Origin: Amycolatopsis acidiphila
Lineage (GTDB): Bacteria > Actinomycetota > Actinomycetes > Mycobacteriales > Pseudonocardiaceae
Direction of reading: 5' to 3'
Assembly (NCBI RefSeq): GCF_021391495.1
Contig: NZ_CP090063.1
Span: 7,316,001 to 7,380,000, forward strand
DNA length: 64,000 nucleotides
Within the stretch, counting starts at the first letter, position 1. Each line of letters starts with the position of its first letter. Below the pieces are notes generated by a model, which searched no databases, was not told the origin of the DNA, and was given only the letters and a program-made list of their open reading frames with translations. Below, piece after piece: positions 46,927 through 55,787 of this stretch. A program made the translations under genes and the position numbers.

Positions 46927-48575
46927 GGTTGGGTGGGGTTGTCGAGGGTGGTTGCGGGTTGGGGGTGTAGTAGCCGGTGGAGGTTCTGGTCAGCGGTTTG
47001 GGTCGTGCCCATTCCGCGAGTTGGGTTAGCAGGTTGTGGGATGGGATGTTCGGTCGTGTGGCCAATTCCGTGGCGTTCCAGTGGCGGTCGGGATCGGTGG
47101 TCATTAGGGCGATGACGCGGGCGTGGCGTGTGGTGGGCCGGGGTTTGGTTCGGTCGCGTGGCCGTGCCGGGCGTGGCGGTGGCGTGGTCAGAGCTGGGGT
47201 GTGGGTGACGATGTCGATCGCGGTGATTGTGGTTGCGGTGGCGGGGCGGTCGTCGTCGCGGTTGAGGTAGCGGGATGTGCTGCATTTGACCTTGCGGGCG
47301 CTGTATCGGGACCGGCGTGGGGGCAGCAGCGTGGCCAGGACGGCGCGGCCGAGGGCACCGAGGCTGTCAGCGCACGGGTCCGGGCAGACCCCGGCGGCGG
47401 CGGTGAGTTGGTCGCGGGCGGTTTCCAGGGCGGTGGTGAAGCTGGCCCGGTCGGGGTCGATACCCGGTTGGGACTCGATCGCGGTGACCATCGCGGTGCG
47501 CAGCAGTTGATAGACGGTCAACAGGGCCCAGATCTCTTGTTCCAGGCCGGGCCGGTCACCGGAGCGCAGGACGTGCCCGTCTAGCAGGGTGTGGCGCAGG
47601 GCGAGGTAGGCGGTTTCGATTTCCCACCGCTCGTGGTAGAGCCGGATCAGCGCCGTGGCGGGGTAGCGGGCGTGGTCGGTCAGTGTGGTGATCAGCCGAT
47701 AGGAGTCACCGACGCGGCTGCCGTCGGCGCCGGTCACGGCCAGTTCGGCCTCGATGATCCGCACCCCGAGACCGTCCGGAGTGGACAAGTAGGAGCCGTC
47801 GGGCAGGTGCCGCAGCACCGGTGGGTTGCGGGTGGATTTGGCGCGGGCCAGCAACATGGCCCCGGTGGCGGCGACCTCGGTGAAAAACCCGGTGGCGTCG
47901 AACGCTCGATCCACCAGCAGCAGCATGCCCGGCCCCAGCTTGGGCAGCAGTCGCCGGGCCAACCCGGTTTCGTCTCGCTCGCTGGCCTGCCCGATCACGG
48001 CGCCCAGTAGGGCGCGGGTGCCGGTCTCGGCCAGCGTCATCAACCGCAGGGTGGGATATCCGGCGAAGCCCATCCGGTAGCGGATCCGGCCCAGCCGGCA
48101 CCGGTTGCGGTCGGTGTCGGGCACCTTCAGCGAGTTGAGCCCGTCGAAGGCGACCGTACGCAGCCCGGCGACACACACACCGGGAGTGCGGGGCTGGGCC
48201 AGCGGCCCAGCGACCACCTCGAACAGGGCTTTCAACGGGTGCCGGTCCCAGCCGGCGGCGCAACTCCCGCAGGGCTTTCTCCGACGGACGTGGCAGCGCC
48301 AGACCTGCCAACCCGGCGGTCAGTTCGTCCCAGACTCGCGCGTATCCCAGCCGGGGGAACAACCCCAGCGCGAGCACAAAGTACACCCCCACGCGAGAGG
48401 GCAGATCCCGCAGTCGACGCTGCACCGTCCGGGTGTGTTCCAGCACGTCATCGACCATCTCGAACGGCAGGTAGCGAGTCAATTCACCCAGATGTCCGGG
48501 GGCGAATACACCCCCGACGACCGTGACGGCACGGGTGATCGTGATGGTATCGAGGGTCGTGGCAGACTGCGGCAT
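46908..48575 (-). pseudogene. IS4-family (DDE) transposase, frameshifted
   Basis: The reading starts at ATG 48575 (GGAG 7 bp upstream; MPQSATTLDTITITRAV), gives the N-terminal IS4 domain for about 113 residues, then needs a one-base skip near 48236. After it comes KALFEVVAGPLAQPRTPGV, with all catalytic elements: first Asp in LRTVAFDGLNSLK, second Asp in LLLVDRAFDATGF, and the final Glu in the YHERWEIETAYLALRH signature. The second frame passes through the left inverted repeat without a stop and continues antisense to ilvD. It is either a mutated copy or one that needs a rare +1 programmed shift. Confidence 0.85.
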
Positions 48576-48705
48576 TGGCGGGACTCCGGCAAGCAAGGTG
48601 ATCTAGGCAATCCCGTGCTCTACCGAAGTTCTGCCTTATCCCCGCTCCCGCACGCCTGACACAACCAACACGTGATCAACTCGGTCTTGCCAGGCACCCT
48701 CGCAG

Positions 48706-48724
48706 CTTAACTACGCGGCATTGC
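48706..48724. repeat. IS terminal inverted repeat, right
   Basis: Reverse complement of this stretch is GCAATGCCGCGTAGTTAAG, matching the left end except at one base. The transposase promoter should lie between here and 48575. Confidence 0.88.
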
Positions 48725-48773
48725 ATCGCGCAGCGACGCCGAAGGCGCCCTTGACGCGGTGGGCCGACCGTTG

Positions 48774-48815
48774 AACGATCAAAAATCGGGGTGGGACGGG
48801 CGTTCCCAACCACCC
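48774..48815. repeat. Dispersed intergenic repeat, right half separated by the IS
   Basis: About 42 bp starting AACGATCAAAAATCGGGGT, differing from 18217-18258 at one position. With 46792-46851 it makes up the second copy of the repeat, interrupted by the IS plus about 100 bp of other sequence. Confidence 0.8.
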
Positions 48816-48885
48816 CGCGCACACGACACGCCCGGACCGGGCGCTCCGAGGAGCCCCGGCCAGGGCGTGGTCAGTGCTTGATTCC

Positions 48886-49380
48886 CTAGAGCCTGCCGTC
48901 GCCCGGGGAGTACGGGCCACCGTGCTCCAGGTTCGGGCTGACGTGCGCGATCCGGCCGTCCTGGCCCGGCACCGGCTGCACCGTCGGCTCGCTGAGCTGG
49001 CGGTCTATCGGCGCCCGGCTCTGGTCCGGCAGCACGCGGCTGTTGAAGTCCTCGACGGCCTGCTCCTCACGCATCCGCGCGAGCACGCTGATCGCGATCG
49101 CGTGCGCCAGCGCGATGACCAGCAGCATCACGCCCAGCCGCCCGACGATCGAGGGCAGCGAGCTGCCGCCTGGGAAGTGGATGGTCGACAGCAACGCGAG
49201 CGCGCCCAGGACGACCAGGTGGAACAGCACCGCGATCAGCCGGGTCATCGACGACTCGGCCTCGGGGTTGCCCTTCGAGTTCTCCAGGTACCGCTTACCG
49301 CTGTGGTAGATGACCTGGCCGTCGATCACGACCATCAGGATCCCCACCACGAGGAAGGCCACATAGGCGTTCGTGTCCAC
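48886..49380 (-). CDS. Hypothetical multi-helix membrane protein
   Basis: 164 residues from GTG 49380, with AGGAG upstream. Three hydrophobic helices are visible: AYVAFLVVGILMVVIDGQVI near the start, LIAVLFHLVVLGALALLSTI in the middle and LGVMLLVIALAHAIAISVLA. The C-terminal 55 residues are soluble and polar (REEQAVEDFNSRVLPDQSR). No domain is recognised. It diverges from the CoA-binding protein gene. Confidence 0.78.
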   Translation of the reverse strand: MDTNAYVAFLVVGILMVVIDGQVIYHSGKRYLENSKGNPEAESSMTRLIAVLFHLVVLGALALLSTIHFPGGSSLPSIVGRLGVMLLVIALAHAIAISVLARMREEQAVEDFNSRVLPDQSRAPIDRQLSEPTVQPVPGQDGRIAHVSPNLEHGGPYSPGDGRL

Positions 49381-49473
49381 GACGAGCTCCTCTCCTACCG
49401 TCCGTGGGCTACCCGCGACCCAACGCGGCGAAACGCCCGGAATTCCGGCCCGACCTGCGGAGTTGAACCTGGT

Positions 49474-49881
49474 ATGGCTGACCTTGTCGAACGCGCTCTC
49501 GCCGCCGCGAACACCATCGCGGTCGTGGGCCTGAGCCGGAACCCCGCCAAGGCCGCGCACTCCGTGCCGGCGAACCTGCAGGCCGCCGGGTTCCGCATCA
49601 TCCCGGTCCACCCGTCCGCGCGGGAGCTGCTCGGCGAGAAGGTGTACCGCTCGCTGACCGACATCCCCGAGCCCGTCGATCTGGTGGACGTGTTCCGGCC
49701 CGCGGCGGAGGCGCCCGACATCGCCCGCCAGTCCGTCGCCATGGGCGCGAAGACGCTGTGGCTGCAGCAGGGCATCGTCTCGGCGGAAGCCCGGCGGATC
49801 GCGACCGAGGGCGGGCTCGACTACGTGGAGGACCGCTGCACCGCCGTGGTGCGGGCGCTGGCGTCGATCCGCAAGAACTAG
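49474..49881 (+). CDS. CoA-binding protein (YccU-like)
   Basis: 135 residues from ATG 49474. A Rossmann-type CoA-binding domain: TIAVVGLSRNPAKAAHSVPA at the start, RIIPVHPSARELLGEKVYRSL in the middle, and VDLVDVFRPAAEAPDIARQSVAMGAKTLWLQQGI. This small family resembles the CoA-binding domain of succinyl-CoA synthetase, but stands alone and has no assigned reaction. It probably binds CoA or a CoA ester. Confidence 0.9.
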   Translation: MADLVERALAAANTIAVVGLSRNPAKAAHSVPANLQAAGFRIIPVHPSARELLGEKVYRSLTDIPEPVDLVDVFRPAAEAPDIARQSVAMGAKTLWLQQGIVSAEARRIATEGGLDYVEDRCTAVVRALASIRKN

Positions 49882-49952
49882 GCCCGTGGGTTGAGGAAAG
49901 TTCCATTTCGAGGTTGACGATCGGCGCCTCCGGCTGCGGTTGGGTAACCGCC

Positions 49953-51809
49953 ATGATCGTTCGCCGCCGCTGGGAGGTCGCCGCCCTCCTGGCGATCCTC
50001 GTCGCCGCCGCACTGTTGTACCTGTGGGCGCCCGGGAGCCGCGTGGTCCAGCCGTACTACGCCGCGGCCGTGCACTCGATGTCGCAGAGCACCACCGCAC
50101 TCCTGTTCTCGGGCTTCGATCCGGCCGGCGTCGTCACGATCGACAAGCCGCCGCTGGCGTTCTGGGTGCAGGCGGTCGGCGCGTGGCTGCTCGGCTATCA
50201 CTGGTGGGCGATCGCGCTGATCCAGGCCATCGAGGGCGTGGCGGCGGTGTTCGTGCTGCACCGGGTGGTCCGGCGCTGGGCCGGGGAGCCGGCCGCGCTC
50301 GTGGCCGCGCTGCTGCTCGCGCTGTCCCCGATCACCACGGCCGTCAACCGCGACGACCTGCCCGACACCCTGCTGATCCTGTTGCTGCTGCTGGCCGCGT
50401 ACTGCGTGACACGCGCGGTGGAGGAAGGCCGGGCGGGTTGGCTGGTCGCGGCCGGCGCCTTCGTGGGCCTGGGGTTTCTCGCCAAGATGCTCGTCGCGTG
50501 GGCGGTCCTGCCCGCCCTGCTCCTGGCGTACCTGCCCGCGCCGGTGAGCCGGTGGCGCAAGCTCGGACAGCTCGCGCTCGCCGGTGTCGTGACGCTCGCG
50601 GTGTCGCTGTGGTGGCCGCTGCTGGTGAGCCTGTGGCCGGGCACGAAGCCGTTCGTCGGCAGCACCAGCGACAACTCGATCTGGCAGCTCATCCTGGGCT
50701 ACAACGGGTTCGGCAGGCTCGTCGGTGCCGACAGCGGGTCGCTGAGCGCGTTCGGTTCGGCGCTCGGCACGAACCTCGGTGGCGCGCCAGGGCCGTTGCG
50801 GCTGTTCGACTCGACGGTCGGCGGGCAGATCGCCTGGTTCCTGCCGCTCGCGGTCGGTGCGGTGGTGGTGGCCGGGTTCCGGTACCGGCAGGGCACGGTG
50901 AAGCAGCGCAGCGGTTGGTTGTTGTGGGGTGGGTGGCTCGCCGTCTTCGCGATCGTCTTCTCCTTCACCGGCGGCATCTTCCACGCCTACTACACCGCGA
51001 CACTGGCGCCGGCGGTCGCCGCGACCGCGGCCGTGGGCCTGGTGTTCGCCTGGCGAGAGCGCCGGGCGTGGCTGCCGGCCGCGATCGCCGGAACCACCGC
51101 GATGTCGTTCCTGCTGCTGAGCCGGACACCGGAATGGTTGCCGTGGCTCAAGTTCGTCGTGCTGGCACTCGGCGTGCCGGCGATGCTCGCCGTCCTGCCG
51201 AGGTGGCGGGCGGTCGCGCTGGCCGGGGTGGCCGCGATCGTCGCCGGGCCTGCCGCGTACGGGATCGCCACCGCCGCAACGCCTTCCGACGTACTCACCG
51301 CGGCGGACCCGGTCGCCGGTCCGTCCACTTCGGACGATTCAACGGCCGCCCGCTCGTTGCTCGGCGGTGCCGGTGCGGCCTACCTGAACTTCATGAACTC
51401 GTCCGGACAACTGTCGGCGGGACAACGGGAAACGCTCGACTACGCCATCGCGCAGGACGCCGTCGCGCCGATCGAATTGGCGGTCGAGGGTGGTAGCTAC
51501 GGCGCCGACCCGTACCTCGTCCGCACCGACGCGCGCGTTGCGGCGCTGGGCGGCTACCTCGGGCTCGACCCGGCGCCGACCGCGGCCCAGCTCGCCGACT
51601 GGGTACGGGCAGGCCGGGTCCGGTTCGTGCTGCTGCCGTCGGTGTTCCTGCAGCTGAGCGGAAGCGGGAACCGGGCGAGCGCGGTCCAGGGCGAGGAGCT
51701 CGCCATCACCGACCGGCTCGCCTGGATCAGCCGGCACTGCCCGCGCGTGCCGGCCGCGCGGATCGGCCCGGACGCGGCGAAAGCGGGCGTGTTGTTCGAC
51801 TGCCAATGA
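49953..51809 (+). CDS. Membrane glycosyltransferase, GT39/ArnT-like
   Basis: 618 residues from ATG 49953; codons upstream of this belong to the CoA-binding gene region. About ten to twelve transmembrane helices occupy residues 8-450, followed by a soluble C-terminal domain (about 465-618). The first extracytoplasmic loop carries SGFDPAGVVTIDKPPLAFWV, the acidic/KPPL motif of polyprenyl-phosphate-dependent mannosyl/aminoarabinose transferases. It would transfer a sugar from a lipid carrier outside the membrane, for example in wall polysaccharide or protein glycosylation. Acceptor unknown. Confidence 0.88.
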   Translation: MIVRRRWEVAALLAILVAAALLYLWAPGSRVVQPYYAAAVHSMSQSTTALLFSGFDPAGVVTIDKPPLAFWVQAVGAWLLGYHWWAIALIQAIEGVAAVFVLHRVVRRWAGEPAALVAALLLALSPITTAVNRDDLPDTLLILLLLLAAYCVTRAVEEGRAGWLVAAGAFVGLGFLAKMLVAWAVLPALLLAYLPAPVSRWRKLGQLALAGVVTLAVSLWWPLLVSLWPGTKPFVGSTSDNSIWQLILGYNGFGRLVGADSGSLSAFGSALGTNLGGAPGPLRLFDSTVGGQIAWFLPLAVGAVVVAGFRYRQGTVKQRSGWLLWGGWLAVFAIVFSFTGGIFHAYYTATLAPAVAATAAVGLVFAWRERRAWLPAAIAGTTAMSFLLLSRTPEWLPWLKFVVLALGVPAMLAVLPRWRAVALAGVAAIVAGPAAYGIATAATPSDVLTAADPVAGPSTSDDSTAARSLLGGAGAAYLNFMNSSGQLSAGQRETLDYAIAQDAVAPIELAVEGGSYGADPYLVRTDARVAALGGYLGLDPAPTAAQLADWVRAGRVRFVLLPSVFLQLSGSGNRASAVQGEELAITDRLAWISRHCPRVPAARIGPDAAKAGVLFDCQ

Positions 51810-51922
51810 GGTCCGGCGGAAAACGCCCCCCGTGGTTCGGGGACTTTTGACCCTCGTCGCGGTTACCCGCTATATGGCGACAATGCTGCAATGACAGGCG
51901 GGCACGAGAAGGGGTGTTCACC

Positions 51923-52453
51923 GTGACCGTGGACAACGCCGCACCAACCTTGCTGGACCAGTTCACACCGCGCTTCGACTTCGCGCTCCGGGAGCACGTG
52001 CTCGTCGACGGCAGACCGGACGAGACCTACGAGAAGTTCAGTGCGCTGCCCGAGGTGTTCGGCTGGGCCCTCGGTGTGCCGTTACCCCTGCGTCCCCGCG
52101 ACTGCGCACCGGGTTTCGACGAGATCCTCGCGAACGGCCGGTGGACGGTGCTGGGACGGCGCCCCGACCGGGAGATCGTGGTCGGCGCGGCGGGCCGGTT
52201 CTGGACCTCGTTCTCCGACTGGCAGAACGTCACGGCGCAGGAGTTCCCGACGTTCTCCCGGCCACGCCGGGGTACGATCGCGATCGCTTTCGTCCACCGG
52301 CCCTATGGCGAGGAGCAGACCCTCTTGACGTTCGAGGCACGCGCGACCACGACCGACGAGGTCGCCTACCGCTGGGCCGACTGGTACTGGCACACGATCA
52401 AGCCCACCGCACGGCTCGTCGTCCGCCAGGTCCTGCGCAGGGCCACGAGCTGA
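51923..52453 (+). CDS. Hypothetical protein between two membrane glycosyltransferases
   Basis: 176 residues from GTG 51923, chosen over GTG 51914 because GAAGGGG is then 9 bp away. It is soluble, with FDFALREHVLVDGRPDETYEKF, WTVLGRRPDREIVVGAAGRFW and a late helix (VAYRWADWYWHTIKPTARLV). The pattern of strands then a long C-terminal helix is reminiscent of SRPBCC/START-like proteins, which is only a suggestion. Its stop overlaps the candidate start of the AftA-like gene. Confidence 0.72.
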   Translation: MTVDNAAPTLLDQFTPRFDFALREHVLVDGRPDETYEKFSALPEVFGWALGVPLPLRPRDCAPGFDEILANGRWTVLGRRPDREIVVGAAGRFWTSFSDWQNVTAQEFPTFSRPRRGTIAIAFVHRPYGEEQTLLTFEARATTTDEVAYRWADWYWHTIKPTARLVVRQVLRRATS

Positions 52454-54321
52454 TCGCGCAGGAGACCCGGCCGAGCCCCGCACCGTCCCAGGCCCGGCCT
52501 CGTCGGGTCGGCTGGGCCGTGGAGCTCGCGCTCGGCGCGTGTTTCGCGGCGGTGCTCAGCCTCGTGCTGCAGCTCGCCGTCAACCGCCTGCACGTCACGC
52601 CCGGCACCTACGTCCCGGAGGCGCTGACCGCCCTCGCGAGCACCGTGCTCGTGGTGGTCGTGTTCGCGGTGCTGGCTTTCCGCCGCGGCGGGCGGCTGCG
52701 GCGGTGGCTCAAGGTCGCCGCCGCCTGGACGTCGCTGAGCGGGCTGGCCACCCTGATGACGGCGCTGCCGCTGCAGGGCACCCGGTACTACCTCTACGGC
52801 GCGTCCGTCGACAACCCGTTCCGCCTGCAGTTCATGGAGCGGATGACCGCGAGCTCCGGGCTGGCGGACATGAACTACTACGGCGTCCCGTCCTACTACC
52901 CGGCGGGCTGGTTCTGGCTCGGCGGGCACTTCGCCAACGTCGTCCACCTCGAGGGCTGGGCCGCGTACAAGCCGTACTCGATCGTCTGGCTCGCCATCAC
53001 GCCGGTGGTGGCGTTCACCTTGTGGAGCCTGGTGACCCCGCGGCGCCTGGCCCTGCTGGCGAGCGTCGCGACGATCTTCACCGGCTTCATCTCGCAGGGC
53101 GTCGAGGAGCCGTACTCGTGGCCGACCGCGGCCTGGCTGCCACCGGTCGCCGTGTTCGCCTGGACCGTGCTGCGCCGGCGCGAAGGCGTGCGGTTCTGGC
53201 CGCTCGCGCTCATCGGCGGCTATCTCGGCTTCGCCGCGATGACGTACACCCTCAACTTCTTCTTCGCGGTGCTGGTGATCGTGGCCCTCGCGGTGGTCGT
53301 GGGCGTGCGTGATCGCCGGGTCGCCCCGCTGGTCCGGCGGGTCGCGGTCATCGCGGTCGTGTCGGCGCCGCTAGCGCTGGTCACCTGGGGTCCGTTCCTG
53401 CTCGCGGGCGGTCTCGGCAAGCCGAACACCGCCGCCCACCACCTGCCCGCGAACTCGACGTCGTTCCCGACGCCGTTCGTGCCCGGCAGCGTCTTCGGCT
53501 TCCTGTGCCTCGCGGGGCTGGTGTGGTTGCTCGTGCGTGCCCGGCAGCAGGCGATCGCCGCCGCGCTGCTGGTGGCAACCGGTGCGGTGTACTTCTGGTT
53601 CGCCGCGTCGACGCTCGCGCTGGCCGCGCACACCACGTTGCTGGCCTTCCGGGTGATCATCCCGCTGGACGTCACGCTCGCCGTCGCCGGTGTGTTCGCC
53701 GGGGTCGAGCTGGTGCGCCGGGCGCCGTGGCGAGTGCCGGCCGTGGCCTTGGTCGTGGCGTGCGGCGCGGCCGTCGCGCTCGCGCAGATCAGCGTGTCCG
53801 ACGGGGTGCGGGAAGGGCTGCAGGCCGCCGAGGACGACTCCTATCCGACCGGGGTCAACGCCGGCGGCCGGCACGATCCCGACGAGGACCGCGGCTGGTC
53901 GAGCCGGCTCATCGCGACGATCGACCAGCTGTCCGGCCGGCCCCCGACCGACGACATCGTGTTGTCCGCCAACGGTTACCTGCTGTCGTACGCACCGTAC
54001 TGGGGCTTCCAGCACACCAGCGCCCAGTACGCGAACCCGCTGGCGGACTACGGGCAGCGCAACGCCGAGATCCGTTACTGGGCGACGTCGGCGAGCCCGC
54101 AGGAGCTGCTGGCCAGGCTGGCCGCGAACCCGCACACCCCGCCGAACGTCTTCGTGCTGCGCAACCACGAAACGACCCTGACGATGGGCGTCGTCAGCGA
54201 CGTGTTCCCGCGTACGCCCGACATCCGCGTCGACGACGTTCCCTTCGACCGCACGCTGTTCGACTCGCCGGAGTTCGTGCAACGTGCCGTCGGCCCGTTC
54301 ACGGTGATCGTGCGCCGCTAG
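52450..54321 (+). CDS. Galactan 5-O-arabinofuranosyltransferase-like protein (AftA family)
   Basis: About 623 residues if translation starts at CTG 52450, overlapping the previous stop; GTG 52519 is the nearest conventional start and would cut 23 residues. About ten membrane helices are followed by a soluble C-terminal domain from about residue 470. GASVDNPFRLQFMERMTASSG and VPSYYPAGWFWLGGHFAN resemble the first loops of AftA (GT85), which adds the first arabinose to galactan from decaprenyl-phospho-arabinose. The presence of such an enzyme fits an arabinogalactan-bearing wall. Family likely, position in the pathway inferred. Confidence 0.82.
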   Translation: MIAQETRPSPAPSQARPRRVGWAVELALGACFAAVLSLVLQLAVNRLHVTPGTYVPEALTALASTVLVVVVFAVLAFRRGGRLRRWLKVAAAWTSLSGLATLMTALPLQGTRYYLYGASVDNPFRLQFMERMTASSGLADMNYYGVPSYYPAGWFWLGGHFANVVHLEGWAAYKPYSIVWLAITPVVAFTLWSLVTPRRLALLASVATIFTGFISQGVEEPYSWPTAAWLPPVAVFAWTVLRRREGVRFWPLALIGGYLGFAAMTYTLNFFFAVLVIVALAVVVGVRDRRVAPLVRRVAVIAVVSAPLALVTWGPFLLAGGLGKPNTAAHHLPANSTSFPTPFVPGSVFGFLCLAGLVWLLVRARQQAIAAALLVATGAVYFWFAASTLALAAHTTLLAFRVIIPLDVTLAVAGVFAGVELVRRAPWRVPAVALVVACGAAVALAQISVSDGVREGLQAAEDDSYPTGVNAGGRHDPDEDRGWSSRLIATIDQLSGRPPTDDIVLSANGYLLSYAPYWGFQHTSAQYANPLADYGQRNAEIRYWATSASPQELLARLAANPHTPPNVFVLRNHETTLTMGVVSDVFPRTPDIRVDDVPFDRTLFDSPEFVQRAVGPFTVIVRR

Positions 54322-54330
54322 GGAAGGTCC

Positions 54331-55320
54331 TCAGCCGACGTAGGCGGTGAACGAGTGCCCGGCGGTGTACCGGAGGGAGACGCCGGCCGGCTGACGGCCG
54401 TCGGGATGGCGCGGGATGTCGATCGGGCCAGGCCGGTCGGGGTCGAAGACGTGGTCCTCGGCCACGTTCGGGTCCCAGCCCCAGCCCGCGTTCGGCACGA
54501 ACTCCGCGTCCGGCGAGTCGGCGCGCGTCGGCATCACGTAGGCGCACTGGTGCACGGTGACCCGCTGGCCGAAGGCCGTGTACAGGTACCAGAACAGCGG
54601 TCGGCCCGCGCAGGGCAGCACGACGTGTTCGTTGGTACCGGCGGGAACGAGCATGGTGGTCTCCTCGTCGTTGTTCGTGACGGCGTTGGGGGCGGTGTAC
54701 CCGAGCACGGCGGCCAGCTCGACGCGGGTGCCGCGGAAGGCATCGGCGTCGAGCGGCGAGTAGCCGGCGATGGTCGCGGTGCTGGTGAACTGCAGGACGG
54801 CGACGTCGAGACCGCCGTAGCCGTCCCAGTAGCTCGCGGGCACTTTCGCCCACTGCTCGGCCAGGCTGCCGGGGGCGGTGTCCGGGTAGCGGCTCGACCA
54901 GAGCGGCGGCAGTCCCGCGAGCGAGGGTGAGCCGAGCTGCTGCCAGTACCAGCGCGGCAGGTACAGCAGGGGCACGCGGTATCCGGCCGCGCGCAATCGG
55001 TCGACGAGGTCCCGGGTGAGCGCGACGTCGCCGGAGTTGGTCTCGACGTCCGGGATCACCGGCACGTCCTTCGGCACCACCTGCGCCACGCGGTCGACGT
55101 GCGCCTGCGCCGAGACGTAGTCGCGCTGGTAGACGTACGCGGCGGCGAGCATCCCCGCGGCGCGCGCTTCGGCGAGGTTCGCCCCGAAGGTCGGGTCTGT
55201 GTAGGTCGAGCCTTCGGCCGCCTTGAGGAACACGAACTCGCAGCCCTCGGCCCGCGTCTGGGCGAGGCTGAGCGACGAGCTCTGGTAGTGGCTTATGTCC
55301 AGCCCGAACGTGGTGGCCAT
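54331..55320 (-). CDS. GH25 muramidase-like protein without signal peptide
   Basis: 329 residues from ATG 55320 (MATTFGLDISHYQSSS); ATG 55329 is possible. Residues 1-200 are a GH25 barrel: FGLDISHYQ (first catalytic Asp region), CEFVFLKAAEGSTYTDP, PVIPDVETNSGDV (Asp and Glu) and VAVLQFTSTATIAGY. A C-terminal domain of about 110 residues of unknown type begins at EETTMLVPAGTNEHVVL. There is no leader or membrane helix, unlike most secreted muramidases. Only 9 bp separates it from the convergent AftA-like gene. Confidence 0.85.
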   Translation of the reverse strand: MATTFGLDISHYQSSSLSLAQTRAEGCEFVFLKAAEGSTYTDPTFGANLAEARAAGMLAAAYVYQRDYVSAQAHVDRVAQVVPKDVPVIPDVETNSGDVALTRDLVDRLRAAGYRVPLLYLPRWYWQQLGSPSLAGLPPLWSSRYPDTAPGSLAEQWAKVPASYWDGYGGLDVAVLQFTSTATIAGYSPLDADAFRGTRVELAAVLGYTAPNAVTNNDEETTMLVPAGTNEHVVLPCAGRPLFWYLYTAFGQRVTVHQCAYVMPTRADSPDAEFVPNAGWGWDPNVAEDHVFDPDRPGPIDIPRHPDGRQPAGVSLRYTAGHSFTAYVG

Positions 55321-55787
55321 ACCCTGCATACGGCTGGGCGGACGGTGCCGGTTCACCGCGGACGCCGTGACGACCTTCACCGCTCCCCGATTTGCGGAAC
55401 GCCGCGCGGGGCCCTATTCAGCGGCGCTCCGCCACACGGTGGGCAGCACGTCGTCGGCGAGCACCGCCCCGAGCTGCACCGCCCCAGCGGCGGCAAGCTT
55501 CTTCAGCTCCAGGGACACCGTCGTGTCCTTGCCGGCGTAGCTGTCCCCGGCGACTCCCGCCACGGGACGGTGCTGGGCTGAGTCGCCGCCTCGCGATGAA
55601 GATGTGCAGTGCGCGGTCCCCGAAGCCCGCGTCCGATGCGAAGACCATTCCAGCCGCCCCCGGCGTTTCACCACGTATCCCGCGGGCGGACGGTTCAGCT
55701 GCCCTTTGGTGAGCACAAAGGACTCATTTCCGGCGATCTCCGGCCAAAGCCCCTCGCCGCACGCCGGTCCGATGGTTTAGTGGTTCC
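55321..55787. other. 467-bp stretch with no intact gene
   Basis: Between the GH25 start and the chorismate mutase start. Minus-strand frames give protein-like fragments (see the pseudogene entry) but no clean gene with a ribosome site. It must include the GH25 promoter near 55330-55420. Otherwise I see only decayed coding sequence. Confidence 0.5.
55414..55716 (-). pseudogene. Probable remnant of a small unknown gene
   Basis: One frame contains the protein-like tail AGDSYAGKDTTVSLELKKL and onward to a stop at 55414. An offset frame (55648 leftwards) contains AGMVFASDAGFGDRALHIF. Joined by a frame change near 55580 they would read as one continuous product of about 90 residues, whereas each frame alone turns Arg/Ser-rich past that point. 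The original function is not recognisable. It could also be chance; low confidence. Confidence 0.35.

Larger units (their letters stand above)
46907..48725 (-). mobile_element. IS4-family insertion sequence with 6-bp target duplication
   Basis: About 1.82 kb. Terminal inverted repeats of 19 bp with one mismatch lie at 46908-46926 and 48706-48724 (GCAATGCCGCGTAGTT(G/A)AG). TCGCGC flanks both sides (46901-46906 and 48726-48731), consistent with a target-site duplication. The element carries a single transposase gene on the minus strand, now split by a frameshift. Codon usage and GC are similar to the host, so it is not recent by that measure, but the intact ends and duplication argue against great age. 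Confidence 0.85.

Noticed and set aside
45617..48235. 872-codon minus-strand frame covering the transposase and the antisense of ilvD
   Set aside because: Only the part inside the IS is real transposase; the rest is read-through into the complement of ilvD.
46754..48885. Biosynthetic or defence island around the IS
   Set aside because: Apart from the IS and repeat halves there is no additional gene; flanking genes are ordinary metabolic and membrane proteins.
54331..55320. Prophage remnant around the GH25 gene
   Set aside because: No holin, portal, capsid, tail or integrase gene lies nearby; one muramidase gene is not enough.
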